From Calliopsis andreniformis (taxonomy: Eukaryota; Arthropoda; Insecta; Hymenoptera; Andrenidae), in the NCBI RefSeq assembly GCF_051401765.1, contig NW_027480450.1:992001-1056000 (forward strand): 64,000 nt of DNA. Direction: 5' to 3'. A program made the position numbers and the translations under genes. The notes below the pieces were generated by a model. It searched no databases, had not been told where the DNA came from, and saw only the letters and a program-made list of their open reading frames with translations. This document shows, one piece after another, positions 1 through 13,585 of this stretch. Within the stretch, counting starts at the first letter, position 1, and each line of letters starts with the position of its first letter.

Positions 1-1059
1 CCGCAATCCTCTATGCTCAATCCTCAATCCTCAATCCTCAAACCTCAATCCTGAACCCTGAGTCCTGAAACCTCAATCCTCAAGCCTCAGTCCTCATCCT
101 CCATCATCAATCCTCAATCCTCAACTCTCAACCTTCAGTTCTCAATCGCCAAACCTCAATCTTCAATCGTCAATCCTCAATCCTCAAACGTCAATCCTCA
201 GTCCTAAATCCTCGATCCTCAATCCTCAATCCTCAGTGCTCAACACTCAATCATCAAGCCTCAGTCCTCAATCCTCAATCCTCAATCCTCAATCCTCAGT
301 ACTCAAACCTCAATCCTCAACACTCAGTCCTCAATACTCAATCCTCAATCCTCAGTCCTCAATCTTCAATCCTCAATTCTTCAATCCTCAACACTCAATC
401 CTCAATCCTCAACCTTCAATCCTCAATACCCAATCTCGAATTCTAAATCCTCAATCCTCAATCTTCAACCCTCAATCCCCAATCCTCAAACTTCAATCCT
501 CAATCCACAATCCTCAAACCTCAATCCTCAATCCTCCACCCTCAATCCTCAATCCTCAATCACCAATACACAATCCTCAATCCTCAATCCTGATTCCTCA
601 ATATTGATCACACAACCCTCAGCCATCAATCCTCAATACTCAATCATCAATCCTCAATTCTCAATACTCAATAGAATATCCTGTATTCTCAGTTTTCAAT
701 ACTCAATCCACAATATTCAATCTTCAAATCTCAATCCTCAAACATCAACACTCAAAACTCAATCCTCAACCGTCAGTCCTCAATCTTCAATCCAAGATCC
801 TCAATCCTCAATCCTCAATCCTCAGGCCTCGTACTCAATCCTCAACACTCAATCCTCAATCCTCAATCTTCAATCATCAATACACAACCATCAACCTTCA
901 ATCCTCAATCCTCAATCCTCAGTCCTCAATCTACAATGCTCAATCCTCAACCCTGAGTCTTCAATCCTCAATATTCAACACACAGACCTCAACCATCAAT
1001 CCTCAATGCTCAACCATCAATCCCCAATTCTCAATTCTCAATCTTCAATCCTCAACCCT
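1..1059. repeat. Diverged partial higher-order copy, left edge
   Basis: This stretch begins inside an S landmark (about 11-190). That landmark matches 37051 onward closely and recurs near 13773. Bases 236-600 resemble 3543-4140, and the L1 landmark at 670 corresponds to the one at 4222. The offset is not constant (about 3,307 at base 236, 3,552 at base 609), so several blocks of heptamers have been gained or lost relative to the next unit. No gene is present. Confidence 0.75.
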
Positions 1060-1872
1060 CAATCCTCAATCCTCAATCCTCAATCCTTAGCCCTCAACCT
1101 TCAATCCTCAATACTCAATCTCCAATCCTCAATCCTCAATCCTCAATCCTCAATCTTCAGTCCTCAATACTCAGTCTTCAATCCTCAACCCTCAATCGTA
1201 AATCCTCAATCCTGAATACTCAATCATCAGTCCTCGAACCTCAATCCTCATACCTCACTCCTCGTCCTCAACCCTCAACGCTCAATCCTCAATCCTCAAT
1301 CTTCTATCATCAATACTCAATCATCAATACACAACCTTCAATCCTCAATCCTCAATCCTCAATCCTCAGTCCTCAATCTACAATGCTCAATCCTCAACCC
1401 TGAGTCTTCCATCCTCAATATTCAACACACAGACCTCAACCGTCAATCCTCTATACTCAACCATCAATCCCCTATTCTCAATTCTCAATCTTCAATCCTC
1501 AACCCTCAATCCTCAATCCTCAATCCTCAATCCTTAGCCCTCAATCTTCAATCCTCAATACTCAATCTCCAATCCTCAATCCTCAATCCTCAATCCTCAA
1601 TCTTCAGTCCCCAATACTCAATCTTCAATCCTCAGCACTCAATCGTAAATCCTCAATCCTGAATACTCAATCATCAGTCCTCAATCCTCAATCCTGAATC
1701 CTCAATATTCATCCCACAAACCTCAGCCGTTAATCCTCAATACTTAATCATCAATCCTTAATACTCAATACTCAATACTCAATAGAATATCCTGTATTCT
1801 CAGTTTTCAATACTCGATCCACAATATTCAATCTCCAAATCTCAATCCTCAAACATCAATACTCAACACTCA

Positions 1873-4800
1873 ATGCTCAACCCTCAGTCCTCAATCTTCA
1901 ATCCAAAATCCGCAATCCTCAATCCTCAGACGTCAATCCTCAGTCCTAAATCCTCAATCCTCAATCCTCAATCCTCAGTCCTCAACACTCAATACTCAAA
2001 CCTCAGTCCTCAATCCCCAACCGTCAATCCTCAATCCTCAGGCCTCAAACCTCAATCCTCAACCCTCAGTCCTCAATACTCAACCCCCAATCCTCAATCC
2101 TCAATCTTCAATCCTCAACACTCAATCCTCAATCCTCAACCTTCAATCCTCAATACCCAATCTCCAATTCAGAATCCTCAATCCTCAACCCCCAATCCTC
2201 AGTCCTCAATCTTCAATCCTCAACACTCAATCCTCAATCCTCAACCTTCAATCCTCAATACCCAATCTCCAATTCTAAATCCTCAATCATCAATCCTCAA
2301 TCCTCAATCCTCAATCTTCAATCCTCAATACTCAATCCTCAATCCTCAACCTTCAATCCTCAATACCCAATCTCCAATTCTAAATCCTCAATCCACATTC
2401 CTCAATCCTCGATCTTCAATCCTCAATCCTCAATCCTCAATCCTCCATCCTCAATGCTCAAACGTTAATCCTCAATCCTCAATCGTCAATCCTCAATCCT
2501 CAATCTTCAGTCCTAAATCCTCAATCCCCAATCCTCAGTCTTCAACCCTCAATCCTCAATACTCAGTCCTCGACGCTCAGTCCCCAATCCTCTATCCTTA
2601 ATGTCAAACATCAATCCTCCGTCTTCAATACTACAATCCCCAATCCCCAATCCTCAATAATCAAACCTCAATCCTCAATCCTCAATCCTCAATCCTCAAT
2701 CCTCAGTCCTCGTCCTCAATCCTCAACACTCAATCCTCAATCCTCAATCTTCAATCATCAATACACAATATTCAATCCCCAATCCTCAATCCTCAATCCT
2801 CAGTCCTCAATCTACAATGCTCAATCCTCAACCCTGAGTCCTCAATCCTCAGTATTCAACACACAGACCTCAACCATCAATCCTCAATACTCAACCGTCA
2901 ATACCCAATTCTCAATTCTCAATCTTCAATCCTCAACCCTCAATCCTCAATCCTCAATCCTCAATCCTTAACCCTCAATCTTCAATCCTCAATACTCAAT
3001 CTCCAATCCTCAATCCTCAATCCTCAATCCTCAATCTTCAATCCTCTATACTCAGTCTTCAATCCTCAACCCTCAATCCTAAATCCTCAATCCTGAATAC
3101 TCAATCCTCAGTCCTCAAACCTCAATCCCCATCCATCACTCCTCGTCCTCAACCCTCAACGCTCAATCCTCAATCCTCAAACTTCAATAATCAATACTCA
3201 ATCCTCAGTCCTGAAGCTTCAATACTCAATCCTCAATGCTCAATCCTCAATCCTCAATCCTCAATCCTCAATCCCCAATCATCGATCCTCAATCCCCATC
3301 CCTCAGTCTTCAATCCTGAATCCTCAATCCTCAGTCCTCACTCCTCAATCCTCAACTCTCAGTCCTCGTCCTCAATCCTCAACACTCAATCCTCAATCCT
3401 CAACCTTCAATCCCCAATACTCAATCCTCAATCCTCAATCCTCAATCCTCAATCCTCAATCGTCAATCCTCAGTCCCAAATCCTCAATCTTCATTCCTCA
3501 ATCCTCAATCCTCAATCCTCAATCCTCGATCCTCAATCCTCAGTGCTCAACACTCAATCCTCAAACCTCAGTCCTCAATCCTCAATCCTCAATCCTCAAT
3601 CCTCAGTCATCAATCCTCAATACTCCATCTTCAATCCTCAATCCTCAATCCTCAATCCTCAATCCTCAATCCTCATCCTCAATCTTCAATCCTCAATCCT
3701 CAATCCTCAATCCTCCATCCTCAATCCTCAAACGTTAATCCTCAATCCTCAATCCTCAATCCTCAATCCTCAGTCCTCAATCCTCAATCCCCAATCCTCA
3801 GACTTCAATCCACAATCCTCAACACTCAGTCCTCGGCGGTCAGTCCCCAATCCTCTATCCTTAATGACAAAACACTCAATCCTACTTCTTCAATACTACA
3901 ATCCTCAATCCCCAATCCTCAAACGTCATTCCTCAATCCACAATCCTCAACCCTCAATCCTCAGTCCTCAATCCTCAATCCTCAATCCTCAATCCTCGAT
4001 CCTCAATCCTCAATATTCAACCCTCAATCCCCAATCCTCAAACTTCAATCCTCAATCCACAATCCTCAAACCTCAATCCTCAATCCTCCAGCCTCAATCC
4101 TCAATCCTCAATCACCAATACACAATCCTCAATCCTCAATCCTGAGTCCTCAATATTCATCACACAACCCTCAGCCATCAATCCTCAATACTCAATCATC
4201 AATCCTCAATTCTCAATACTCAATAGAATATCCTGTATTCTCAGTTTTCAATACTCAATCCACAATATTCAATCTTCAAATCTCAATCCTCAAACATCAA
4301 TACTCAACACTCAATCCTCAACCGTCAGTCCTCAATCTTCAATCCAAAATCCTCAATCCTCAATCCTCAGACGTCAATCCTCAGTCCTAAATCCTCAATC
4401 CTCAATCCTCAATCCTCAATCCTCAGTCCTCAACACTCGATCCTCAAACCTCAGTCCTCAATCCTCAATCCTCAATCCTCAATCCTCAATCCTCAACCTT
4501 CAATCCTCAATACCCAATCTCCAATTCTAAATCCTCAATCCACATTCCTCAATCCTCAATCCTCAATCCTCAATCTTCGATCCTCAATCCTCAATGCTCA
4601 ATCTTCAATCCTCAACACTCAGTCCACAATCTTCAATACTCAATCCTCAATCCTCAATCATCAATACTGAATACTCAATCTTCAATCATCAATCCTCAAT
4701 CCTCAATCCTCAATCCTTAGCCCTCAATCTTCAATCCTCAATACTCAATCTCCAATCCTCAATCCTCAATCCTCAATACTCAATCTTCAGTCCTCAATAC

Positions 4801-5503
4801 TCAGTCTTCAATCCTCAACCCGCAATCGTAAATCCTCAATCCTGAATACTCAATCATCAGTCCTCGAACCTCAATCCTCATACCTTACTCCTCGTCCTCA
4901 ACCCTCAACGCTCAATCCTCAATCCTCAAACTTCTATCATCAATACTCAATCATCAATACACAACCTTGAATCCTCAATCCTCAATCCTCAATCCTCAGT
5001 CCTCAATCTACAATGCTCAATCCTCAACCCTGAGTCCTCAATCCTCAATATTCAACACACAGACCTCAACCATCAATCCTCAATACTCAACCATCAATCC
5101 CCAATTCTCAATTATCAATCTTCAATCCTCAACCCTCAATCCTCAATCCTCAATCCTCAATCCTTAGCCCTCAATCTTCAATCTTCAATACTCAATCTCC
5201 AATCCTCAATCCTCAATCCTCAATCCTCAATCTTCAGTCCCCAATACTCAATCTTCAATCGTCAGCCCTCAATCGTAAATCCTCAATCCTGAATACTCAA
5301 TCATCAGTCCTCAATCCGCAATCCTGAATCCTCAATATTCATCCCACAAACCTCAGCCATCAATCCTCAATACTCAATCATCAATCCTCAATACTCAATA
5401 CTCAATACTCAATAGAATATCCTGTATTCTCAGTTTTCAATACTCGATCCACAATATTCAATCTTCAAATCTCAATCCCTCAAACATCAATACTCAACAC
5501 TCA
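1873..5503. repeat. 3,631-bp higher-order unit, copy 1
   Basis: This full unit is cut at an arbitrary phase, starting in a CAATGCTC variant. It contains a T landmark near 2571, a U landmark at about 2815-3160, a second T near 3838, an L1 at 4222, a second U from about 5011 and an L1 at 5411. I found no difference from the following unit in the stretches compared, including rare variants such as CCCGCAATCG near 4820. Confidence 0.9.
4151..4330. repeat. L1 landmark, subfamily a (representative)
   Basis: This is a recurring segment that breaks the heptamer: AATATTCATC, then TCAATAGAATATCCTGTATT, CTCAGTTTTCAATACTC, CACAATATTCAATCTTCAAA and CAAACATCAATACTCAACAC. The AATAGAAT core lies at 670, 1781, 4222, 5411, 7853, 9042 and 20594. 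Versions with AATGTCC lie at 39344, 46052, 47765 and 50011. Versions ending CCCTGTATTCTCTG lie at 13586, 36233 and 42439, and 36863 is a further variant. The right arm CAGTTTTC abolishes the hairpin found in subfamilies b and e. Confidence 0.9.
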
Positions 5504-8500
5504 ATGCTCAACCCTCAGTCCTCAATCTTCAATCCAAAATCCGCAATCCTCAATCCTCAGACGTCAATCCTCAGTCCTAAATCCTCAATCCTCAATCCTC
5601 AATCCTCAGTCCTCAACACTCAATACTCAAACCTCAGTCCTCAATCCCCAACCGTCAATCCTCAATCCTCAGGCCTCAAACCTCAATCCTCAACCCTCAG
5701 TCCTCAATACTCAACCCCCAATCCTCAATCCTCAATCTTCAATCCTCAACACTCAATCCTCAATCCTCAACCTTCAATCCTCAATACCCAATCTCCAATT
5801 CAGAATCCTCAATCCTCAACCCCCAATCCTCAGTCCTCAATCTTCAATCCTCAACACTCAATCCTCAATCCTCAACCTTCAATCCTCAATACCCAATCTC
5901 CAATTCTAAATCCTCAATCATCAATCCTCAATCCTCAATCCTCAATCTTCAATCCTCAATACTCAATCCTCAATCCTCAACCTTCAATCCTCAATACCCA
6001 ATCTCCAATTCTAAATCCTCAATCCACATTCCTCAATCCTCGATCTTCAATCCTCAATCCTCAATCCTCAATCCTCCATCCTCAATGCTCAAACGTTAAT
6101 CCTCAATCCTCAATCGTCAATCCTCAATCCTCAATCTTCAGTCCTAAATCCTCAATCCCCAATCCTCAGTCTTCAACCCTCAATCCTCAATACTCAGTCC
6201 TCGACGCTCAGTCCCCAATCCTCTATCCTTAATGTCAAACATCAATCCTCCGTCTTCAATACTACAATCCCCAATCCCCAATCCTCAATAATCAAACCTC
6301 AATCCTCAATCCTCAATCCTCAATCCTCAATCCTCAGTCCTCGTCCTCAATCCTCAACACTCAATCCTCAATCCTCAATCTTCAATCATCAATACACAAT
6401 ATTCAATCCCCAATCCTCAATCCTCAATCCTCAGTCCTCAATCTACAATGCTCAATCCTCAACCCTGAGTCCTCAATCCTCAGTATTCAACACACAGACC
6501 TCAACCATCAATCCTCAATACTCAACCGTCAATACCCAATTCTCAATTCTCAATCTTCAATCCTCAACCCTCAATCCTCAATCCTCAATCCTCAATCCTT
6601 AACCCTCAATCTTCAATCCTCAATACTCAATCTCCAATCCTCAATCCTCAATCCTCAATCCTCAATCTTCAATCCTCTATACTCAGTCTTCAATCCTCAA
6701 CCCTCAATCCTAAATCCTCAATCCTGAATACTCAATCCTCAGTCCTCAAACCTCAATCCCCATCCATCACTCCTCGTCCTCAACCCTCAACGCTCAATCC
6801 TCAATCCTCAAACTTCAATAATCAATACTCAATCCTCAGTCCTGAAGCTTCAATACTCAATCCTCAATGCTCAATCCTCAATCCTCAATCCTCAATCCTC
6901 AATCCCCAATCATCGATCCTCAATCCCCATCCCTCAGTCTTCAATCCTGAATCCTCAATCCTCAGTCCTCACTCCTCAATCCTCAACTCTCAGTCCTCGT
7001 CCTCAATCCTCAACACTCAATCCTCAATCCTCAACCTTCAATCCCCAATACTCAATCCTCAATCCTCAATCCTCAATCCTCAATCCTCAATCGTCAATCC
7101 TCAGTCCCAAATCCTCAATCTTCATTCCTCAATCCTCAATCCTCAATCCTCAATCCTCGATCCTCAATCCTCAGTGCTCAACACTCAATCCTCAAACCTC
7201 AGTCCTCAATCCTCAATCCTCAATCCTCAATCCTCAGTCATCAATCCTCAATACTCCATCTTCAATCCTCAATCCTCAATCCTCAATCCTCAATCCTCAA
7301 TCCTCATCCTCAATCTTCAATCCTCAATCCTCAATCCTCAATCCTCCATCCTCAATCCTCAAACGTTAATCCTCAATCCTCAATCCTCAATCCTCAATCC
7401 TCAGTCCTCAATCCTCAATCCCCAATCCTCAGACTTCAATCCACAATCCTCAACACTCAGTCCTCGGCGGTCAGTCCCCAATCCTCTATCCTTAATGACA
7501 AAACACTCAATCCTACTTCTTCAATACTACAATCCTCAATCCCCAATCCTCAAACGTCATTCCTCAATCCACAATCCTCAACCCTCAATCCTCAGTCCTC
7601 AATCCTCAATCCTCAATCCTCAATCCTCGATCCTCAATCCTCAATATTCAACCCTCAATCCCCAATCCTCAAACTTCAATCCTCAATCCACAATCCTCAA
7701 ACCTCAATCCTCAATCCTCCAGCCTCAATCCTCAATCCTCAATCACCAATACACAATCCTCAATCCTCAATCCTGAGTCCTCAATATTCATCACACAACC
7801 CTCAGCCATCAATCCTCAATACTCAATCATCAATCCTCAATTCTCAATACTCAATAGAATATCCTGTATTCTCAGTTTTCAATACTCAATCCACAATATT
7901 CAATCTTCAAATCTCAATCCTCAAACATCAATACTCAACACTCAATCCTCAACCGTCAGTCCTCAATCTTCAATCCAAAATCCTCAATCCTCAATCCTCA
8001 GACGTCAATCCTCAGTCCTAAATCCTCAATCCTCAATCCTCAATCCTCAATCCTCAGTCCTCAACACTCGATCCTCAAACCTCAGTCCTCAATCCTCAAT
8101 CCTCAATCCTCAATCCTCAATCCTCAACCTTCAATCCTCAATACCCAATCTCCAATTCTAAATCCTCAATCCACATTCCTCAATCCTCAATCCTCAATCC
8201 TCAATCTTCGATCCTCAATCCTCAATGCTCAATCTTCAATCCTCAACACTCAGTCCACAATCTTCAATACTCAATCCTCAATCCTCAATCATCAATACTG
8301 AATACTCAATCTTCAATCATCAATCCTCAATCCTCAATCCTCAATCCTTAGCCCTCAATCTTCAATCCTCAATACTCAATCTCCAATCCTCAATCCTCAA
8401 TCCTCAATACTCAATCTTCAGTCCTCAATACTCAGTCTTCAATCCTCAACCCGCAATCGTAAATCCTCAATCCTGAATACTCAATCATCAGTCCTCGAAC

Positions 8501-9134
8501 CTCAATCCTCATACCTTACTCCTCGTCCTCAACCCTCAACGCTCAATCCTCAATCCTCAAACTTCTATCATCAATACTCAATCATCAATACACAACCTTG
8601 AATCCTCAATCCTCAATCCTCAATCCTCAGTCCTCAATCTACAATGCTCAATCCTCAACCCTGAGTCCTCAATCCTCAATATTCAACACACAGACCTCAA
8701 CCATCAATCCTCAATACTCAACCATCAATCCCCAATTCTCAATTATCAATCTTCAATCCTCAACCCTCAATCCTCAATCCTCAATCCTCAATCCTTAGCC
8801 CTCAATCTTCAATCTTCAATACTCAATCTCCAATCCTCAATCCTCAATCCTCAATCCTCAATCTTCAGTCCCCAATACTCAATCTTCAATCGTCAGCCCT
8901 CAATCGTAAATCCTCAATCCTGAATACTCAATCATCAGTCCTCAATCCGCAATCCTGAATCCTCAATATTCATCCCACAAACCTCAGCCATCAATCCTCA
9001 ATACTCAATCATCAATCCTCAATACTCAATACTCAATACTCAATAGAATATCCTGTATTCTCAGTTTTCAATACTCGATCCACAATATTCAATCTTCAAA
9101 TCTCAATCCCTCAAACATCAATACTCAACACTCA
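5504..9134. repeat. 3,631-bp higher-order unit, copy 2
   Basis: This is the copy of 1873-5503 at a constant offset of 3,631 bases. It carries the same T, U and L1 landmarks and the same private point variants (for example CCCGCAATCG near 8451 and CCTTGAATCC near 8596). The constant offset along the unit means no net insertion or deletion. Such identity implies a very recent duplication, conversion between units, or an assembly duplication. Confidence 0.9.
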
Positions 9135-9826
9135 ATGCTCAACCCTCAGTCCTCAATCTTCAATCCAAAATCCGCAATCCTCAATCCTCAGACGTCAATC
9201 CTCAGTCCTAAATCCTCAATCCTCAATCCTCAATCCTCAGTCCTCAACACTCAATACTCAAACCTCAGTCCTCAATCCCCAACCGTCAATCCTCAATCCT
9301 CAGGCCTCAAACCTCAATCCTCAACCCTCAGTCCTCAATACTCAACCCCCAATCCTCAATCCTCAATCTTCAATCCTCAACACTCAATCCTCAATCCTCA
9401 ACCTTCAATCCTCAATACCCAATCTCCAATTCTAAATCCTCAATCCACAACCCCCAATCCTCAATCCTCAATCTTCAATCCTCAACACTCAATCCTCAAT
9501 CCTCAATCTTCAATCCTCAATACCCCATCTCCAATTCTAAATCCTCGACCCCCAATCCTCAATCCTCAATCTTCAATCCTCAACACTCAATCCTCAATCC
9601 TCAACCTTCAATCCTCAATACCCAATCTCCAATTCTAAATCCTCAATCCTCAACCCCCAATCTTCAACCCTCAATCGTCAATCCTCAATCCTCAATCCTC
9701 AGTTTTCAATCTTCTATACAGAATCCTCAATCCTGAATCCTCAATCCTCAATATTCAACACACTACCATCAACCATCAATCCTCAATACTCAACCATCAA
9801 CCATCAATTCTCAATATTCAATAGAA

Positions 9827-9846
9827 TATCCTGAATTCTCAGGATA
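9827..9846. other. Perfect inverted repeat in L1b, 8-bp stem
   Basis: TATCCTGA, loop ATTC, TCAGGATA: an 8-base stem with a 4-base loop that contains a GAATTC site across the loop edge. Possible cruciform or hairpin; function unknown. Confidence 0.85.
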
Positions 9847-10350
9847 CAATACTCAATCCAAACTATTCAATCATCAAATCTCAATCCTCAAACATCATTC
9901 CTCAATCCTCAACCCTCTGTCCTCAATCTTCAATACTCAATCCCCAATCCTCAATCCTCAATCCTCAATCCTCAATCCTCAATCCTCAATCCTCAATCAT
10001 CGATCCTCAATCCCCAACCTTCAATCTTCAATCCTGATACCTCAATCCTCAGTCCTCAATCCTCAATCCTCAACTCTCAGTCCTCGTCCTCAATCCTCAA
10101 CACTCAATCCTCAATCCTCAACCTTCAATCCCCAATACTCAATCTTCAACCCTCAATCCTCAATCCTCAATCCTCAATCATCAATCCTCAATCCTCAATC
10201 GTCAAGCCTCAATCCTCAATCCTCAGTTTTCAACCTTCTATACTCAATCCTCAATCCTGAATCCTCAATCCTCAATATTCAACACACGACCATCAATCAT
10301 CAATCCTCAATAATCAACCATCAACCATCAATTGTCAATATTCAATAGAA

Positions 10351-10370
10351 TATCCTGAATTCTCAGGATA
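10351..10370. other. Perfect inverted repeat in L1b, 8-bp stem
   Basis: Same 8-base stem and ATTC loop as at 9827. Confidence 0.85.
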
Positions 10371-12746
10371 CAATACTCAATCCAAAATATTCAATCATCA
10401 AATCTCGATCCTCAAACATCAATCCTCAATCCTCAACCCTCTGTCCTCAATCTTCAGTACTCAATCCTCAATCCTCAATCCTCAATCCTCAATCCTCAAT
10501 CCTCAATCCTCAATCCCCAATCATCGATCCTCAATCCCCAACCCCCAATCTTCAATCCTGAATCCTCAATCCTCAGTCCTCAATCCCCAATCCTCAACTC
10601 TCAGTCCTCGTCCTCAATCCTCAAAACTCAATCCTCAATCCTCAACCTTCAATCCCCAATACTCAATCTTCAATCCTCAATCCTGAATCCTCAATCCCCA
10701 ATCCTCAACCCTCAATCGTCAATCCTCAGTCCCCAATCCTCAATCTTCATTCCTCAATCCTCAATCGTCAATCCTCAATCCACAATCTTCAATCCTCAAT
10801 ACTCAATCTCCAATCCTCAATCCTCAAACATCAATCGTCAATCCTCAGTCCTCAAACCTCAATCCTCAACCCACAGTCCTCGTCCTCAATCTTCAATCCT
10901 CAATCCTCAACCCTCAATACTCAATCTTCAATCCTCAATCCTCAATCCTCAATACTCAATCCTCAATCCTCAACCGTCAATACCCAATACTCAATCTTCT
11001 ATCCTCAATCCTCAATCCTCAATCCTCAATCCTAATTCCTCAATCTTCAATCCTCAATACTCAATCTTCAATCCTCCATCCTCAAACCTCAATCCTGAAT
11101 CCTGAGACCTGAAACCTCAATCCTCAACCCTCAGTCCTCATCCTCCATCATCAATCCTCAATCCTCAACTCTCAACCTTCAGTCCTCAATCGCCAAACCT
11201 CAATCTTCAATACTCAATCCTCAATCCTCAAACGTCAATCCTCAGTCCTAAATCCTCAATCCTCGATCCTCAATCCTCAGTGCTCAACTCTCAATCCTCA
11301 AACCTCAGTCCTCAATCCTCAATCCTCAATCCTCAATCCTCAGTCATCAATCCTCAATACTCCATCTTCAATCCTCAATCCTCAATCCTCAATCCTCAGT
11401 CCTCAATCCTCAATCCTCAATCTTCAATCCTCAATCCTCAACTCTCAGTCCTCGACGCTCAGTCCCCAATCCTGTATCCTTAATGATAAAACATTCAATC
11501 CTCCATCTTCAATACTACAATCCTCAATCCCCAATCCTCAAACGTCATTCCTCAATCCACAATCCTCAATCCTCAATCCTCAGTCGTCAAACCGCAATCC
11601 TCAACCCTCAGTCCTCATCCTCTATCCTCTATCCTCTGTCCTCAATCCTCAATCCTCAATCCTCAATCTTCAATTCTCAATACTCAATCTCCAATCCTCA
11701 ATCCTCAATCCTCAATCCTCAATCCTCAATCCCCAATCATCGATCCTCAATTCCCAACCCTCAATCTTCAATCCTGAATCCTCAATCCTCAGTCCTCAAT
11801 CCTCAATCCTCAACTCTCAGTCCTCGTCCTCAATCCTCAACACTGAATCCTCAATCCACAAACATCAAGTCTCATGACTCAACACGCAACAATCAGTCCA
11901 CAAACTTCAATCCTCAATCCTCAATCCTCAACCTTCAATCCTCAATACTCAATCTTCAATACTCAATCTTCAATCCTCAACACTCAATCCTCAATCCTCA
12001 ATCTTCAGTCCTCAATCCCCAATCCTCAATCATCAACCCTCAATCCTCAATCTTCAGTCCTCAATCCCCAATCCTCAATCATCAATCCTCAATCCTCAAT
12101 CGTCAATCCTCGATCCTCAATCCTCAGTACTCAATCTTCAGTCCTCAATCCTCAATCCTCCATCCTCAACACTCAAACGCTGATCCTCAATCCTCAATCC
12201 TCAATCCTCAATCCTCAGTCCTCAATCCTCAGTCCCCAATCCTCAGACTTCAATCCTCAATACTCAGTCCTCGACGCTCAGTCCCCAATCCTCTCTCCTT
12301 AATGATAAAACCTCAATCCTCCATCTTCAATACTACAATCCTCAATCCCCAATCCTCAAACGTCATTCCTCAATCCACAATCCTCAATCCTCAATCCTCA
12401 GTCGCCAAACCTCAATCCTCAACCCTCAGTCCTCATCCTATATCCTTTATCCTCTGTCCTCAGTCCTCAACCCTCAATCCTCAACCTTCAATTCTCAATA
12501 CTCAATCTCCAATCCTCAATCCTCAATACTCAATCCACAATCCTCAACCCTCAATGTTCAATCCTCAATCCCCAATCCTCAATATTCAAACCTCTATCCT
12601 CAATCATCAATCCTCAATCCTCAATCCTCAATCCTCAATCCTCAGTCCTCGTACTCAATCCTCAACACTCAATCCTCAACCCTCAATCTTCAATCATCAA
12701 TACACAACCTTCAATCCTCAATCCTCAATCCTCAATCCTCAATCCT

Positions 12747-13110
12747 CAGTCCTCAATCTACAATGCTCAGTCCTCAACCCTGAGTCCTCAATCCTCAATA
12801 TTCAACACACAGACCTCAACCATCAATCCTCAATACTCAACCATCAATCCCCAATTCTCAATTCTCAATGTTCAATCCTCAACCCTCAATCCTCAATGCT
12901 CAATCCTCAATCCTTAACCCTCAATCTTCATTTCTCAATACTCAATCTCCAATCCTCAATCCTCAATCCTCAATCCTCAATCTTCAGTCCTCAATACTCA
13001 ATCTTCAATCCTCAACCCTCAATCGTAAATCCTCAATCCTGAATACTCAATCATCAGTCCTCAAACCTCAATCCTCATCCCTCACTCCTCGTCCTCAACC
13101 CTCAACGCTC
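12747..13110. repeat. U landmark (representative)
   Basis: This block carries CTACAATGCTCA, ACCCTGAGTCC, TTCAACACACAGACCTCAAC, a TCCTTAACCCTC or TCCTTAGCCCTC variant, CCTCAATCGTAAATCC and CACTCCTCGTCCTCAACCC. Other copies start at about 930, 1378, 2813, 5008, 6444, 8639, 17058, 19822, 20188, 24036, 25690, 34546 and 51296. It is the commonest landmark of the left family and is rare between 26 and 34 kb and after 51.6 kb. Confidence 0.83.
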
Positions 13111-13585
13111 AATCCTCAATCCTCAAACTTCAATCATCAATACTCAATCTTCAACCCTCAATCGTCAATCCTCAATCCTCAATCCTCAGTTTTCAATCTT
13201 CTATACACAATCCTCAATCCTGAATCCTCAATCCTCAATATTCAACACACGACCATCAACCATCAATCTTCAATACCCAACCATAATCCTCAATTCTCAA
13301 TCCTCAGTCCTCAATCCTCAATCCTCAGTCCTCAATTCTCAATCCTCAATATTCAATTCTCAATACACAATCCTCAACCTTCAATCCTCAATCCTCAATC
13401 CTCAATCCTCAATCCTCAATTCTCCACCCTCAGTCCTCAATCCTCAATCTCCAATACTCAATCCTCAATCCTCAATCTCCAATACTCAATCCTCAATCCT
13501 CAATCCTGAATCCTCATTATTCATCCCACAACCCTCAACCATCAATCCTCAATACTCAATCATCATTCCTCAATTCTCAATACTC

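Larger units (their letters stand above)
1060..9430. repeat. 3,631-bp higher-order repeat array, about 2.3 units
   Basis: Landmarks recur at a fixed offset: L1 at 1781, 5411 and 9042; a second L1 at 4222 and 7853; a CAATGCTC variant at 1381 and 5011. The offset is 3,630 between the first partial unit and the next, and 3,631 afterwards. The change comes from one extra C near 5480 that is also present near 9110. To the left the match breaks at about 1040-1060 (against 4680). To the right it breaks at about 9430, where the third copy lacks a segment found in the first two. The period is not a multiple of seven (518 x 7 + 5), so the repeat is anchored by its landmarks and not by heptamer slippage. 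Confidence 0.93.
9431..13585. repeat. Mosaic satellite region with L1b hairpin landmarks
   Basis: After the 3.63-kb array breaks, two L1 landmarks of the hairpin type follow at 9820 and 10344. Then come an S landmark (about 11085-11210), T landmarks (11453 and about 12260) and a U landmark (about 12747-13110). The longest open frame of the window, 11483-13042, lies here. It is only the stop-free reading of the heptamer and overlaps another open frame with the same peptide in a different frame. No gene is supported. Confidence 0.85.

Noticed and set aside
670..700. TATA-like promoter in the L1 landmark (AATAGAATAT)
   Set aside because: The A+T-rich core resembles a TATA element only loosely. 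No other promoter element, transcript start or gene is nearby, so no regulatory call is made.
11483..13042. A 519-codon gene for a repetitive Asn/Gln/Ser-rich protein, and all other long + strand open frames
   Set aside because: The same peptide is read in overlapping frames, as expected from a stop-free 7-base unit. There is no codon bias by frame, no domain, no non-repeat end, and no - strand frames because the complement has a stop every 21 bases.
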